Positions 1 to 9,738 of a stretch of 64,000 nucleotides of DNA are shown here, piece after piece (positions within the stretch are counted from its first letter, which is position 1; the number at the start of each line of letters is the position of its first letter). Position numbers and translations under genes: made by a program. The notes beneath the pieces are model-generated. The model had not been told where the DNA came from, did not search any database, and was given only the letters and a program-made list of their open reading frames with translations. The DNA lies in contig JAJCXR010000032.1 of NCBI GenBank assembly GCA_029263315.1, forward strand, positions 124,001 through 188,000, given 5' to 3'. Source of the stretch: Acidobacteriota bacterium (GTDB lineage Bacteria; Acidobacteriota; Thermoanaerobaculia; Multivoradales; J023).

Positions 1-2
1 TG

Positions 3-635
3 GTGCTCTATTCTCGGCTCGAGCTCATCGAGCCAAAGATTCGGTATCTTTTCGAAGACAAGGTTCCCAGCTGTCACAGTCAGGTTCGACTTCGCAACGG
101 TGCCATCGTGGGCCTCCATCTATTGCACCCCAAGCCCCCCTATCCAGCGGAAAGTCTGGACACCACTGAGCGCGATGCGGAGATTCTTGTGGTTGGCCGT
201 GAGGTCGGCACCCACGATCGGCCGACGGTGGTGGCCGGAGACCTGAACGACGTCGCCTGGTCCTACACCACACGCCTCTTCCAGCGCATCAGTGGATTGC
301 TCGATCCACGGATAGGTCGAGGGCTCTACAGTACCTTCCATGCCCAGATTCCCCTGCTGCGCTGGCCCTTGGACCACGTCTTTCACAGCCACCATTTCAA
401 GCTGGTGGAGCTCGAACGCTTGCCGAGCATTGGCAGTGACCACTTCCCGATCTTTGCTCGCCTCAGCCTCGACCCTTTGGCCCCCATTCAGCAAGAGGCC
501 CCGGAGCCGGAGAAGGGGGACGAAACCGAGGTCATCGAAAAGATCGAGACCGCCCTCGAAGAGAGCCCTGATCCACGGCAGAATGTCGACGACATCCAGT
601 CGCCGTTGACTTTTAGCCGCGGCGCGGCATACTAG
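3..635 (+). CDS. Endonuclease/exonuclease/phosphatase family protein, 3' part
   Basis: The reading frame is open to the left edge, so this is the C-terminal part of a longer gene and the first GTG is probably internal. Seen: VVAGDLND around residues 76-83, the metal- and phosphate-binding motif of the EEP (DNase I-like) fold, and GSDHFPI around residues 143-149, the terminal SDH catalytic motif. After the EEP core come about 60 residues rich in Glu and Pro without a recognised domain. EEP proteins cleave phosphodiester or phosphomonoester bonds in nucleic acids, lipids or inositides; the substrate cannot be told from this fragment. The next gene starts 9 bp downstream on the same strand, so the two may be cotranscribed. 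Confidence 0.8.
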   Translation: MLYSRLELIEPKIRYLFEDKVPSCHSQVRLRNGAIVGLHLLHPKPPYPAESLDTTERDAEILVVGREVGTHDRPTVVAGDLNDVAWSYTTRLFQRISGLLDPRIGRGLYSTFHAQIPLLRWPLDHVFHSHHFKLVELERLPSIGSDHFPIFARLSLDPLAPIQQEAPEPEKGDETEVIEKIETALEESPDPRQNVDDIQSPLTFSRGAAY

Positions 636-644
636 ACGGCAGTC

Positions 645-2375
645 ATGCGAGCTGCCGAGTCCCCACCCCACTTTTCAGAGCCACCACCTGCCCCCGACGG
701 CGAGATTTACTTCGGCACGCGATTGCCGAGTCTCGAAGAAGCAGGCTTCGAAGAGTTGGTCGAACGGCGGCCCGCCGGTCTCCTGCGGCGCTTTCTGGTG
801 GTCGTTTGGCACCTCAGAGGCCTCCTGCTCGGCGCCCTCATCGATCGACCACGGAGCTTGTCCAACTCGGCACGCCATGGCTGGCGCTACAACCGTTGGC
901 GGCTGCTCGGCCTATTGGCCCGACTGGGGGTGCGCCCGTCCCTGGCGTCGCAGCCCTTCGCGGTCCAATTGCGACGGCGTTTGGAAATGCTCGGACCCAC
1001 CTACATCAAGCTGGGGCAGGTGCTCAGCCTGCGCGAGGATCTTCTGCCGAGGGTCATCACCGAGGAGCTCAAACATCTACTCGACCGCTTGCCGGCGGTG
1101 CCCTACCGGCGTTTCATCGAGTTGGTGGAAGAGGGCCTCGGCGGCAGGGTCACCGACCATTTCCGCTGGATCGAACCCTCTCCCACCGGCTCGGCGTCCA
1201 TCGCCCAGAGCCACCGTGCCACGACCTTGGAGGGCGACTCGGTGATCCTCAAGGTGGTCAAACCCGGCATCCGCGAAACCTTGCGCCGGGACGCCCGACT
1301 GCTCAATCTCCTGGGTTGGGTGTTGCAGATTCCCTGGAGCCGCTTTCAGCCGCGCAGAGTGTTGCGAGAGTTTACCGAGTACACCTCCCGTGAGACCGAC
1401 CTGAAGCGGGAAGCCGACAATTGCGAGACCTTCGCCGCCAATTTCAGTGACCAGCCGGACATCTGTTTTCCCCGCATTTACCATCACCTCAGCAGCTCCA
1501 GCGTCCTGTGCATGGAGTTCTTCGAGGGCCTGCGGCCCGATACTGTGGCGACGGCCGCGCTGGACGACGAAACCAAGGACCGCATCGTCGATCTCGGTGC
1601 CTTCGCCCTCGTCCGCATGCTCTACCAGGATGGTTTTTTCCATGCCGACTTGCACCCCGGAAATCTTGTCATTCTACCCGGCCCCAAAGCCGGATTCATT
1701 GACCTGGGCATGGTCGGTCGCCTCGACGACGAGGTACGACGTAACCTGCTCTACTATTACTACTGTTTGGTATCCGGCGACGCCAAGGCGGCGTCCCGCT
1801 ATTTGACCCACGTCGCCGAGGTCGGACCCGGTGGCGATATCGACGGCTTCCGTCGCGAAGTGGAAGACCTCAGCCGCCGGTGGCAACGCAATTCCACCTT
1901 TGAAGGTTTGTCCTTGGGACGAATGATCCTCGAGTCCGTCGCCTTGGGGGCCCAGTTTCGCATCTACTTCCCCCTCGAAATGGTGCTGATGAGCAAGGCC
2001 CTGGTGACCTTCGAGGGGGTGGGACAGACCCTGCGTCCGGGGTTCGACGTGGCGGAGGTATCGCGCCGCCATATCCGGACTGTGCTGATTCAGCAATGGA
2101 GTCCGTGGCACCTGGCCATGGAGGGGTTGAGCGGAGCCCCGGAGATCATCGAAGCGGTGGTAAAGGCTCCCCAGCTGCTGGGACAGGGCATCCGTTTTCT
2201 AGAGAAAGCCACCAAGAGTCAAAACGAGAATCCCTTCGCCGGACTACGGGGAACTCTATTCGGCGGCTTCTGCCTGGTGGCGGGTGCGATTCTGGCCGCC
2301 GCCAACGGACCTTGGCCACTGTGGGCCCTACTTTTCATCACCGGCCTGCTGGCGGCGCTCAACAAGAAGAGTTAG
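645..2375 (+). CDS. ubiB: ABC1/UbiB (AarF) family kinase-like protein
   Basis: 576 residues with the signature of the ABC1/ADCK/UbiB atypical kinase family: a KxGQ-type motif (KLGQVLSLREDLLP) near residue 122, an Ala-rich-loop equivalent (GSASIAQSHRA) near 181, the lysine strand VILKVVKPG near 200, catalytic HADLHPGN near 333 and the metal-binding DLGM near 352. The C terminus (about 545-573) is hydrophobic and could be a membrane helix pair, as in UbiB. Family members support ubiquinone or other isoprenoid-lipid biosynthesis and have ATPase rather than protein-kinase activity. The Ala-rich loop is GSAS rather than AAAS, a small deviation. The symbol is a family assignment; a quinone role is inferred. 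It follows the EEP gene by 9 bp. Confidence 0.88.
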   Translation: MRAAESPPHFSEPPPAPDGEIYFGTRLPSLEEAGFEELVERRPAGLLRRFLVVVWHLRGLLLGALIDRPRSLSNSARHGWRYNRWRLLGLLARLGVRPSLASQPFAVQLRRRLEMLGPTYIKLGQVLSLREDLLPRVITEELKHLLDRLPAVPYRRFIELVEEGLGGRVTDHFRWIEPSPTGSASIAQSHRATTLEGDSVILKVVKPGIRETLRRDARLLNLLGWVLQIPWSRFQPRRVLREFTEYTSRETDLKREADNCETFAANFSDQPDICFPRIYHHLSSSSVLCMEFFEGLRPDTVATAALDDETKDRIVDLGAFALVRMLYQDGFFHADLHPGNLVILPGPKAGFIDLGMVGRLDDEVRRNLLYYYYCLVSGDAKAASRYLTHVAEVGPGGDIDGFRREVEDLSRRWQRNSTFEGLSLGRMILESVALGAQFRIYFPLEMVLMSKALVTFEGVGQTLRPGFDVAEVSRRHIRTVLIQQWSPWHLAMEGLSGAPEIIEAVVKAPQLLGQGIRFLEKATKSQNENPFAGLRGTLFGGFCLVAGAILAAANGPWPLWALLFITGLLAALNKKS

Positions 2376-2435
2376 TATCCGCCTGGATATTCACTCTCAC
2401 TGCCAAGGTTTGGCGCTTCGAGGGACCGTCGTCTC

Positions 2436-5249
2436 ATGCAGGCCTTGCTCGTCACCACGGATCGCACGACCCGTCAACAAATAGAGAGCTTCTTCGCCGG
2501 GCGTCAAGTCGAGGTTTCGACTTTCGAGCATCCGTCCCTCGCCTTGGAGCATGTCGATTCGTTGTACAACTTCGTCTTCCTGGACTTGGTCGGTGACGTG
2601 GACTTGACCCTCGAAGTGTGCAGGGTTGTCCGCCAGCACCACGGCAACAAATCGTACATTTTTGCCCTGCCCACCGCCGAGCGCCCCGAAGCCATGCGCC
2701 AAGCCCTCGAGGCCGGCGTCGACGACTACCTGCTGAAACCGGTCCACCCCTCCGCCCTGCAATTGCGCTTGGCCATCGGTCAGCGACGCTTGGCCACCCA
2801 ACGTCAAGTGGAGCGCGGCGAAAAGCGATTCCGCACCCTCGTCGAGACCATGAACGAGGGGCTCTTCGAGGTCAATGAGCAGGGGATCATCGAATTCGCC
2901 AACAGTCGCTTGAGCAAGCTGACGGGTTATACCCTCGATGAGCTGATCGGACAGTCCGCCGACCATCTCCTGGTGGACCCCATGGTGCGAGAGCGCCTAC
3001 CCGGCCAGACCTTGCTGGGCAGCGGCACCGGTTCGGAAGAGTACTCGATCCCCCTCAAGACCAAGACCGGGGAGCCGGTGTGGGTCAATTTGGTGGCGGC
3101 CCCCTTGCCCGGCCGAGACCTCGGTGCCGACGGCTCGGTGGGGGTGGTGGACGACATCACGGAAATGCGCAATGTTGAAGAGGAGCTGCGCTATCGGGAG
3201 CAGTATTTCCGCATCCTCCTGGAGAGCTCCTCCGATCTGATCACCATCGTCGACCTCGACGGTCGCGTCCTCTACCAGAGCCTTTCCAGCGAGACGATGC
3301 TCGGCTGGCGAGCCGACGACCTGGTGGGTAGCTCCATTTTCGATCTGGTGCATGGAGACGATCGCCAGCAACTGGAAGACAGCCTGAGTGCCGCCCTGGG
3401 GGACAACGGGGATGCCGCTTCCACGGAGCTGCGCCTCAAGCACCAGTCCGAAGACTGGCGCCACGTCGAATCAGTATTCAACAACCTGGTGGACAACCCG
3501 GTGGTGGGCGGCGTGGTCGTCACCTCCCGCGACGTTTCGGAGCGCCGTCGCGTAGAGCTGGCCTTGGAGCGCGAACGGGCCCTGTTCCAGCAGTTGTTCC
3601 GCAATTCCCCCGCCGGTATCGTCATTCTCGATCCGGAAGATCAAGTGCTCGATGCCAATCGAGCCTTTGTCGACCTCTTCCAATTTCAAGTCGATGAGCT
3701 ACGCGGCAAGGGCCTGGAGGAGGACCTCGTGCCGGCGGCCCAACGACAGGAAGCGGCGGAGCTGACGCAGCAGGTCATGGCGCAGCAGAACGTCGAGGTC
3801 GAGACAGTGCGCAAGCGCAAGGACGGAAGCGAGGTGGATGTCGCCATCCTCGCCTACCCCATCGGTTTCGCCGATCAGCACATCGGTGCCTTTGCCATCT
3901 ACAGCGACATCACCGAGCGCAAGGCGGCGGAGCGCCAGTTGTTTCACGACGCCTCCCACGACGCCCTCACCGGTCTGCCCAATCGTAGCCAGCTACGACA
4001 AAGGCTGGAGCTCGACCTACGGCGTAGCCATCGGCGCCCGGAGGTGCTCTTCGCCGTCCTGTTCATCGATCTCGACGGCTTCAAGAGCATCAACGACAAC
4101 CTGGGCCATGCGGCCGGTGACGAGGTTTTGGTCGAGGTGGCTCACCGGCTGCAGGCCTGCGTCCGGCCCGGCGATACCACGGCGCGCCTCGGCGGCGACG
4201 AGTTCACCTTGGTGCTGGAGGATATTCGCGAGCCCTCGGACGCGGTGCGAGTCGCCGAGCGCGTCCTCGCCTCCCTGCGCCGCCCCTTTCTCCTCTCCGG
4301 CCAAGAGGAATCCATTTCCGGCAGCATCGGCATCACCTATAGCTCCGGCGGCTACGAATCCGTTGACGATCTGATGCACGACGCCGACACCGCCATGTAC
4401 CGCGCCAAATCCCGTGGCAAGGCCTGCTATGAGATCTTCGACAAGGAGCTGCAGAAACACGCCACCCAACGTCAGGAGTTGGAGGACGATCTCGCTGAGG
4501 CCATCCGCGAGGGTCAATTGGAGCTGCATTTCCAACCGGTGGTGACCATGGCGAACAAACGCCTTCTGGGATTCGAAGCCCTGGTCCGCTGGCGCCACCC
4601 GCTGCACGGTCTGTTGATGCCCGCCCGGCTCATCCCCCTGTGCGAGGAGGCGGGTTTGATCGTCCCGCTGGGGCGCTGGGTGCTGCGCCGCGCCTGCCAG
4701 CAGATCGCCGACTGGCAGGAGCGTTTTCCGGAGCACGACGGCACCGGCATCAGCATCAACCTGTCACCCCAGGAAGTCATCCATGCCGATTTCCTCACCA
4801 ACCTCGACGAAGAGCTGGCGGCCAGCGGCATCCATCCGAGCCTCTTGGGTCTGGAGATCCGCGAGCAACAATTGATCGGCATCTCGTCCTCGCTCAGTGA
4901 CTTACTCTGGCAACTACACAGCCGTGGCATCCGCCTGATCGTCGATCATTTCGGAGTTGGAGATACCTCTCTCCGGGCCCTGCAGCGTTTTCCTTTCGAG
5001 ACCCTCAAAGTCGACGCCACCTTAGTGGAGGACATGCCGGAGGGGGGAGACGTCCACGAAGTGGTGCGCGCCGCCATCGCCCTGGGCGAAAGCCTCGGCC
5101 TGCAGGTGGTGGCGGAGGGCATCGAATCCAAAGAGCAGTACCAACGTTTGGAGAAACTAGGCTTACCCTGCGCCCAGGGCTACTTGTTTGCGGCCCCCTT
5201 AGTGGCGGAGGAGGCCACGGAGCTGATCTCCGAACCGCCTCCCTGGTAA
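2436..5249 (+). CDS. REC-PAS-PAS-PAS-GGDEF-EAL cyclic-di-GMP signalling protein
   Basis: 937 residues. Domains in order: a receiver-like domain (1-115) with FLDLV and LLKPV but lacking the usual N-terminal acidic pair, so it may not be phosphorylated normally; three PAS sensor domains (about 130-245, 255-370, 380-495); a GGDEF domain (about 505-670) with an intact RLGGDEF active site near 585 and an RxxD inhibitory site (RPGD) exactly five residues upstream; and an EAL domain (about 685-930) with FEALVRW, SINLS, LEIRE, LKVD and EGIES. In the EAL domain the usual DDFG metal motif reads DHFG, so phosphodiesterase activity is doubtful. It has no predicted membrane segment and is probably a cytoplasmic diguanylate cyclase with a degenerate EAL. 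It starts 60 bp after the UbiB-like gene. Confidence 0.93.
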   Translation: MQALLVTTDRTTRQQIESFFAGRQVEVSTFEHPSLALEHVDSLYNFVFLDLVGDVDLTLEVCRVVRQHHGNKSYIFALPTAERPEAMRQALEAGVDDYLLKPVHPSALQLRLAIGQRRLATQRQVERGEKRFRTLVETMNEGLFEVNEQGIIEFANSRLSKLTGYTLDELIGQSADHLLVDPMVRERLPGQTLLGSGTGSEEYSIPLKTKTGEPVWVNLVAAPLPGRDLGADGSVGVVDDITEMRNVEEELRYREQYFRILLESSSDLITIVDLDGRVLYQSLSSETMLGWRADDLVGSSIFDLVHGDDRQQLEDSLSAALGDNGDAASTELRLKHQSEDWRHVESVFNNLVDNPVVGGVVVTSRDVSERRRVELALERERALFQQLFRNSPAGIVILDPEDQVLDANRAFVDLFQFQVDELRGKGLEEDLVPAAQRQEAAELTQQVMAQQNVEVETVRKRKDGSEVDVAILAYPIGFADQHIGAFAIYSDITERKAAERQLFHDASHDALTGLPNRSQLRQRLELDLRRSHRRPEVLFAVLFIDLDGFKSINDNLGHAAGDEVLVEVAHRLQACVRPGDTTARLGGDEFTLVLEDIREPSDAVRVAERVLASLRRPFLLSGQEESISGSIGITYSSGGYESVDDLMHDADTAMYRAKSRGKACYEIFDKELQKHATQRQELEDDLAEAIREGQLELHFQPVVTMANKRLLGFEALVRWRHPLHGLLMPARLIPLCEEAGLIVPLGRWVLRRACQQIADWQERFPEHDGTGISINLSPQEVIHADFLTNLDEELAASGIHPSLLGLEIREQQLIGISSSLSDLLWQLHSRGIRLIVDHFGVGDTSLRALQRFPFETLKVDATLVEDMPEGGDVHEVVRAAIALGESLGLQVVAEGIESKEQYQRLEKLGLPCAQGYLFAAPLVAEEATELISEPPPW

Positions 5250-5715
5250 ACCTCGTCGCCCAATAAGTGCCCAATGCTTGGCCGCTATCATCAGCCAATG
5301 CCTATCCAACAGTGCCAACCGTTTTTGAAAAGGTGCGGTGCTGAGAAGATGCCGTCCACATTTGGTCGGAGAAGGTGCGGTCGGAGAAGGTGCCAACCAC
5401 ATTTGGTTCGTGCGGTGCTGAGAAGGTGCCAACCACTTTTGGTTCGTGCCGCCTTTCAGACTAAAGTGCAGTTATTCCGATATTATCGATGGCAGCCGCC
5501 TTTCAAGATGCTCGTGCTCCGAAATTTTCAGCCTGTGCAAAGAGGCGGATCGCTCGTCAGCGACTGAGGCGAGGCTCAGAACCATCAGAACCATGGGGTA
5601 GTCTTTGGAGAACTTGGAAAGTTACTAGCTCATGATGGGTCACCGTCCGGAACAGCAGGTGCGGGAGAGCACCGCTGGAGTCGGATCGGCGGGCCTTGAA
5701 GCCAGGAGGACGGAC
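5250..5715. repeat. Gene-poor spacer with degenerate GGTGCCAACC repeats
   Basis: No convincing gene lies here. Between about 5308 and 5455 the sequence is built from imperfect copies of a unit resembling AAGGTGCCAACCRYTTTTGG, including stretches at 5308-5336, 5385-5406 and 5425-5445. The same unit recurs just after the next gene (6589-6720). The opening copy at 5308 and the one at 6589 agree over about 29 bp with only three differences. A good Shine-Dalgarno (AGGAGGA, 5704-5710) precedes the downstream gene. Confidence 0.6.
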
Positions 5716-6609
5716 ATGAAGAAAGACAGAACGAAGTTCTATTTTTACCTTTGGTCGGCGGCGGCTTTGTACGTGATCGTGAACCTCGTCACTGCCTTGG
5801 ACATCCTAAACCTTGGAAACAAGGGATCTGTGGGCATCACTCTCTTGCTGTTCGGCTTCGTGCTCTTTTATGGTGCGGAGAGGTATGGGTGGCGAGGGCT
5901 GCTGATCTTCTTCGGAATTACCGCGGTCATCTCCTGGTCGATGGAAACTCTTAGCATCGCGACAGGTTTTCCGTTCGGCTACTATCACTATTCGAGCCAG
6001 CTGGGGCCCAAGCTGGGTTCCGTCCCGCTAATTATCATGCCGGCCTATTTCGGCAATGGGTTCCTAGCGTGGACGATCAGTCACATTTTCTTGAAAAACC
6101 TCGGCCCCGGAATGACCAAGCGCAATCTGTTTCAGGTCCCCACGGTGGCGGCCTTCGTCATGGTCATGTGGGATTTTTGCATCGACCCGGTGACCTCGAC
6201 GATCTCCAAGGACTGGATCTGGAAGGCTGGGGACAACTTCTACTTTGGAGTTCCGGTCCAGAACTACTTCGGGTGGTTCCTGACGGTGTTCCTGATTTAT
6301 CAGGCCTTTGCGGGCTACCTCCGCCAGCGCGAGAGGGCAGCGGCCGGGAGTGGTCTCGGCAATCCGCTACCCAAGAGTTATTGGTTTCTGGCCCCCGTCA
6401 TGTTCATTGGCACAGGAATCCCGGGCCTCGTACATCCCTTCGTACCGGCTCTAGTCAAAGCCCACCCGGAGATCTACTGGTCGATGTTTCTGGCCACTTT
6501 GATGACCATGATCTTCGTTTCGCTGCTTGCCATCGTGCTGGTCATGCGGTTCGGCCCAGAGGGGAGCCTGGAACGGGACGGGCCATCAAACAGTGCCAAC
6601 CGCTCTTGA
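5716..6609 (+). CDS. CruF-like carotenoid biosynthesis membrane protein (DUF422)
   Basis: I start at ATG 5716 because AGGAGGA lies 5 bp upstream; the frame is open from 5632. The 297-residue product is almost wholly membrane-embedded, with about seven hydrophobic segments. It has conserved-looking blocks WSMETLSIATGFPFGYYHYS (about residues 75-94), PAYFGNGFLAW and MWDFCIDPV, typical of the DUF422 family. That family includes CruF (1',2'-hydratase of gamma-carotene) and the haloarchaeal bisanhydrobacterioruberin hydratase. A role in carotenoid end-group hydration is inferred from the family; no other carotenoid gene is in the window. The gene stands alone and its stop codon lies inside a dispersed repeat, so the repeat cluster forms its last codons. 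Confidence 0.8.
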   Translation: MKKDRTKFYFYLWSAAALYVIVNLVTALDILNLGNKGSVGITLLLFGFVLFYGAERYGWRGLLIFFGITAVISWSMETLSIATGFPFGYYHYSSQLGPKLGSVPLIIMPAYFGNGFLAWTISHIFLKNLGPGMTKRNLFQVPTVAAFVMVMWDFCIDPVTSTISKDWIWKAGDNFYFGVPVQNYFGWFLTVFLIYQAFAGYLRQRERAAAGSGLGNPLPKSYWFLAPVMFIGTGIPGLVHPFVPALVKAHPEIYWSMFLATLMTMIFVSLLAIVLVMRFGPEGSLERDGPSNSANRS

Positions 6610-6720
6610 AAAGGTGCCAACCGTTCTTAAAAAGGTGCCTTGAAAGGGTGCCAACCGTTCTTGGATAGGGTCTTCATTCTCTTGCCGTTCTTAAAAAGGT
6701 GCCAACCGTTGTTGGAAATG
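6589..6720. repeat. Second cluster of GGTGCCAACC repeats
   Basis: At least four imperfect tandem copies of GGTGCCAACCGTTCTTRAAA run from the end of the CruF-like gene. The first copy matches the cluster at 5308, so the gene is bracketed by direct repeats. From about 6720 to 7011 I see no gene or clear signal. Such GTGCC-rich repeats can be footprints of a small non-autonomous repeat family; that is inference. Confidence 0.55.
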
Positions 6721-7011
6721 GTCTGCCAAGGGCCTCAAATATCGAGATGACACCGTCGATAATTCCCAAGAAATCCCGCCTCCCATCATCTCGCGACATT
6801 CCTTGCTCGACGAAATGCTGCTTCAGGGACACGAATCGACGATTCTAAGCCCGTTCAGAGTAAAAGCCCGCCCGATCAGAGGGAAATTCCAGTCCGCTGG
6901 GTGATTTCAACCAGAGCCCCTGGCCTGGGCAGGTAGCGAAGATCTCGGCCCATTGCGGATTCTCCCCTCGAGAGAAAAGGAGATTTGCTCTGTCCCTAGA
7001 TATCAGCTTCA

Positions 7012-8538
7012 TCACCCTCCCCCACCCATCCGCCGATCCAAGCTGCGATACTGAATCGCCTCCGCCACATGCGCCGTCTCGATAGTTTCACTTTGTGCCA
7101 GATCAGCAATCGTCCGCGCCACTTTGAGAATCCTCGTCATGGCCCGAGCCGACAGCCCCAAACGCTCGAAGGCGGCGTCCAGCAGACGCCGTGCCGCATC
7201 GCTGGGACGACACCAGGTCTCGAGGTCTTCCGGCCCCATGGACGCATTGACCGGGGGCACCCGTTGGGCAAAGCGCTGCCGTTGCAAGTCCCTGGCGGCC
7301 AGGACGCGGGCCGCGACGACGGCGGTGGGCTCACCGCTGCGGCCGCGCAGCTCTTCGAGCGACACGGACGGCACCTCGACATGCAAATCGATACGGTCCA
7401 AGAGCGGTCCGGAAACCCGGGAGCGGTAGCGTTCCACCGTCGGCGCTGGGCATCGACATTGGCCGCGGACATCGCCGAAATGCCCGCAGGGGCATGGATT
7501 CATCGCCGCTAGAAGGGCGAAACGGGCTGGGAACTCGAGGCGGGCACGGGTTCGGACGACGGTGACCTTGCCTTCCTCCAAGGGCTGCCGCAAAGACTCC
7601 AAAGCGTCTCGGTGGAACTCCGGCAGCTCATCGAGAAAGAGCACACCACCGTGGGCCAGACTTGCCTCGCCGGGACGGGGAATACTGCCACCACCGATCA
7701 TCCCGGCGGTGCTGACGCCGGGGTGGGGGCTGCGGAAGGGACGCTGTTGTAGCAACCGGGAAGGGGGCTCCTCCGCCACCAGGGAGTGGATCTTGGTGAC
7801 GGCGATGGATTCCGCCAAATGCAAGGGCGGCAAGAGCCCGGGAAGGCGCCGGGCCAACATCGTCTTTCCGGAACCCGGCGGACCGATGAACAGAAGATTG
7901 TGGCCTCCGGCGGCTGCCACTTCCAAGGCCCGCTTGGCCGCCTCCTGGCCTCGCACTTCGGCCAGGTCAGGCACCTCGAGCGCTGCCACCAGAGGATCGA
8001 GCCCACCCTGGGCGGCGTCGATGGGGTCTTCATCGAGTAGGTGAGACACCGCCTCCCCCAACGACCGGACGGGGATCACTGGAATGCCCCCGAGGGCCGC
8101 CGCTTGATCGGCATTGGGCCGCGGCAGAAGGACCTCCCGCAGCCCCTCACGGGTGGCCAGATCAGCGATGGACAAACCACCCCGTATGGGACGAATGGTG
8201 CCATCGAGGCCCAACTCGCCACAGAGCATGCGTCCCTCCAAGGCACTATCGGGGATCTGGCCGTGGGCCGCCATCAACGCCAAAGCGATGGCCAAGTCGA
8301 GGTGATTGCCCTCCTTGCGCAAATCGGCAGGCGCCAGATTGATCACCACAGCCCGCGGCGGCAGATCGAAGCCACAGTTTTTAATTGCCGAGCGCACCCG
8401 CTCTCGACTCTCACGGACCGACGCGTCGGCCAAGCCGACGATGATCATTTGCGGTAGGCCGTTGTGGACATCGACCTCGACCATCACCGGACGAGCATCG
8501 ACCCCCCAAGGTGTTGCGGATGTAGTTCTTGCCAACAT
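7012..8538 (-). CDS. comM: YifB/ComM family Mg-chelatase-like AAA+ ATPase
   Basis: 508 residues starting at ATG 8538. An N-terminal Lon-protease-like domain (about 1-170, ChlI) precedes an AAA+ module with Walker A GPPGSGKTML near residue 219 and Walker B-like VLFLDELPEF near 297, then the family block AAMNPCPCGHFGD near 345 and a C-terminal Mg_chelatase_C domain ending at the RSLDRR motif. This is full length for the family. ComM is a hexameric helicase that promotes branch migration during natural transformation in Vibrio; in other bacteria the role is less certain. The gene converges with nothing on its 3' side and is followed, in its own direction, by the repeat-bearing spacer. Confidence 0.95.
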   Translation of the reverse strand: MLARTTSATPWGVDARPVMVEVDVHNGLPQMIIVGLADASVRESRERVRSAIKNCGFDLPPRAVVINLAPADLRKEGNHLDLAIALALMAAHGQIPDSALEGRMLCGELGLDGTIRPIRGGLSIADLATREGLREVLLPRPNADQAAALGGIPVIPVRSLGEAVSHLLDEDPIDAAQGGLDPLVAALEVPDLAEVRGQEAAKRALEVAAAGGHNLLFIGPPGSGKTMLARRLPGLLPPLHLAESIAVTKIHSLVAEEPPSRLLQQRPFRSPHPGVSTAGMIGGGSIPRPGEASLAHGGVLFLDELPEFHRDALESLRQPLEEGKVTVVRTRARLEFPARFALLAAMNPCPCGHFGDVRGQCRCPAPTVERYRSRVSGPLLDRIDLHVEVPSVSLEELRGRSGEPTAVVAARVLAARDLQRQRFAQRVPPVNASMGPEDLETWCRPSDAARRLLDAAFERLGLSARAMTRILKVARTIADLAQSETIETAHVAEAIQYRSLDRRMGGGG

Positions 8539-8607
8539 ATCACCCTACTAAGACGACAAACGTCGGTGAAATACGCTGACAACTTCAATTTTTTTTCGAT
8601 CTGCCTA

Positions 8608-9738
8608 CTATTCCATGTCCAGCCAAAGGTCCAGACTGCCACGACACTTCCCGTTGAGCAACACGTCCACCTGATGGCAACCGGCGTAGTAGGTGCGAGT
8701 GCTGATCCGACGGACAGCATGTTTTTTGCTCACCGAGAGCCGTTGCCCAGGTTCCAAGGTCACGGTCTTGAGCTTGAACACCTTGGGTGTCGTGCTGCCG
8801 TTGGCCTTGACGTGGTGCACCGCGTAATCGATCACCAAAGGCGCCCCCGTCGACTGCTTCGACACCACATCGAAGCGCAGCTCAAAGCTCTCGCCCAAAC
8901 AGAGACGGGGCGGTTTCAATAGGAGCTTCTCCACCTCCACCGCAACGTCCGGGTCATAACCTAGTACTCTCAGGGCCCCGCCATGCCCCTCTTTGATCAA
9001 GGAGCGCAAGCCGTGACGCAGGATCCATCGGCGCTCCGGGGAGGCCTGCTGACTCCACCGATGGCATAACTCAACAAGGCGCTCTGGGTGATCCTTGCCG
9101 ATGTCATTGAGGTGATTGGCCACCGAGCGGCGCACGTACTCGGAAGGATCGTCTTTGAGGATTTCGAGCAGGGCAAGCCCCGCTGACGGATCTTCCTGGA
9201 AACGGCGCAAACGACATCCCCAAGGCAGCCGAGGCCGGGTCCCTTCCGACACCAATCGCCTCACATGAGGATCTTCGTCCCGAGCCCATTCGGCGAGTCT
9301 CGACAACGTCCGCTGTGGCTGCCGCTCGAGAAACGGGCGGATGGCAAACTCAGCCGAAAACAGAGGCGTCAAACAACGCATGGTTTCCATCGAGTCGTCG
9401 AAATGCTCGCCGCCGTGCTCACCCACGAAGTCGATCAAGGGCCAGGCAGCAAAACCCGCCATGGAGTCGCCGGGCTCCCCGGCATGCCAATGCTCGGGGA
9501 CCCGCCTGAGCAATGCCAGCGCCTCGGTGAGGTCGTCGGGCAATTGGCTACGCAGGACTCCGATCAGATGGCGCACCCGCTGCTTGAGCTCCAGATCTTC
9601 CAGCCCTCGCAACGCCGACTGCCGGAAAGCAGTCGCCGGAAAATCTTTCCAAGCTTTGCTCAGCGCCATGGCCATGCGCTCCACCGCCGCAGCTCCCAAT
9701 CCATCCTTCATCAACGGATTTTTTGCTTTGTCCGCCAT
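8608..9738 (-). CDS. AlkC-type DNA alkylation repair protein (HEAT-like)
   Basis: 376 residues, start ATG 9738. It consists of short helical HEAT-like repeats with the characteristic block DDPSEYVRRSVANHLNDIGK near residues 195-214, preceded by RRLVSEGTRPRLPWG near 161-175. These are typical of the COG4335 DNA alkylation repair family (AlkC/AlkD superfamily glycosylases), which remove 3-methyladenine and related lesions without base flipping. The last 120 residues look beta-rich and hydrophilic, matching the Ig-like C-terminal domain seen in many AlkC proteins. It lies 69 bp upstream of the YifB-like gene on the same strand and is divergent from the methyltransferase gene across a 168-bp spacer that must hold both promoters. 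Confidence 0.82.
   Translation of the reverse strand: MADKAKNPLMKDGLGAAAVERMAMALSKAWKDFPATAFRQSALRGLEDLELKQRVRHLIGVLRSQLPDDLTEALALLRRVPEHWHAGEPGDSMAGFAAWPLIDFVGEHGGEHFDDSMETMRCLTPLFSAEFAIRPFLERQPQRTLSRLAEWARDEDPHVRRLVSEGTRPRLPWGCRLRRFQEDPSAGLALLEILKDDPSEYVRRSVANHLNDIGKDHPERLVELCHRWSQQASPERRWILRHGLRSLIKEGHGGALRVLGYDPDVAVEVEKLLLKPPRLCLGESFELRFDVVSKQSTGAPLVIDYAVHHVKANGSTTPKVFKLKTVTLEPGQRLSVSKKHAVRRISTRTYYAGCHQVDVLLNGKCRGSLDLWLDME

Noticed and set aside
5308-5455. GGTGCCAACC cluster as a CRISPR array
   Set aside because: Units are imperfect, irregularly spaced and lack spacers of constant size; no cas genes nearby.
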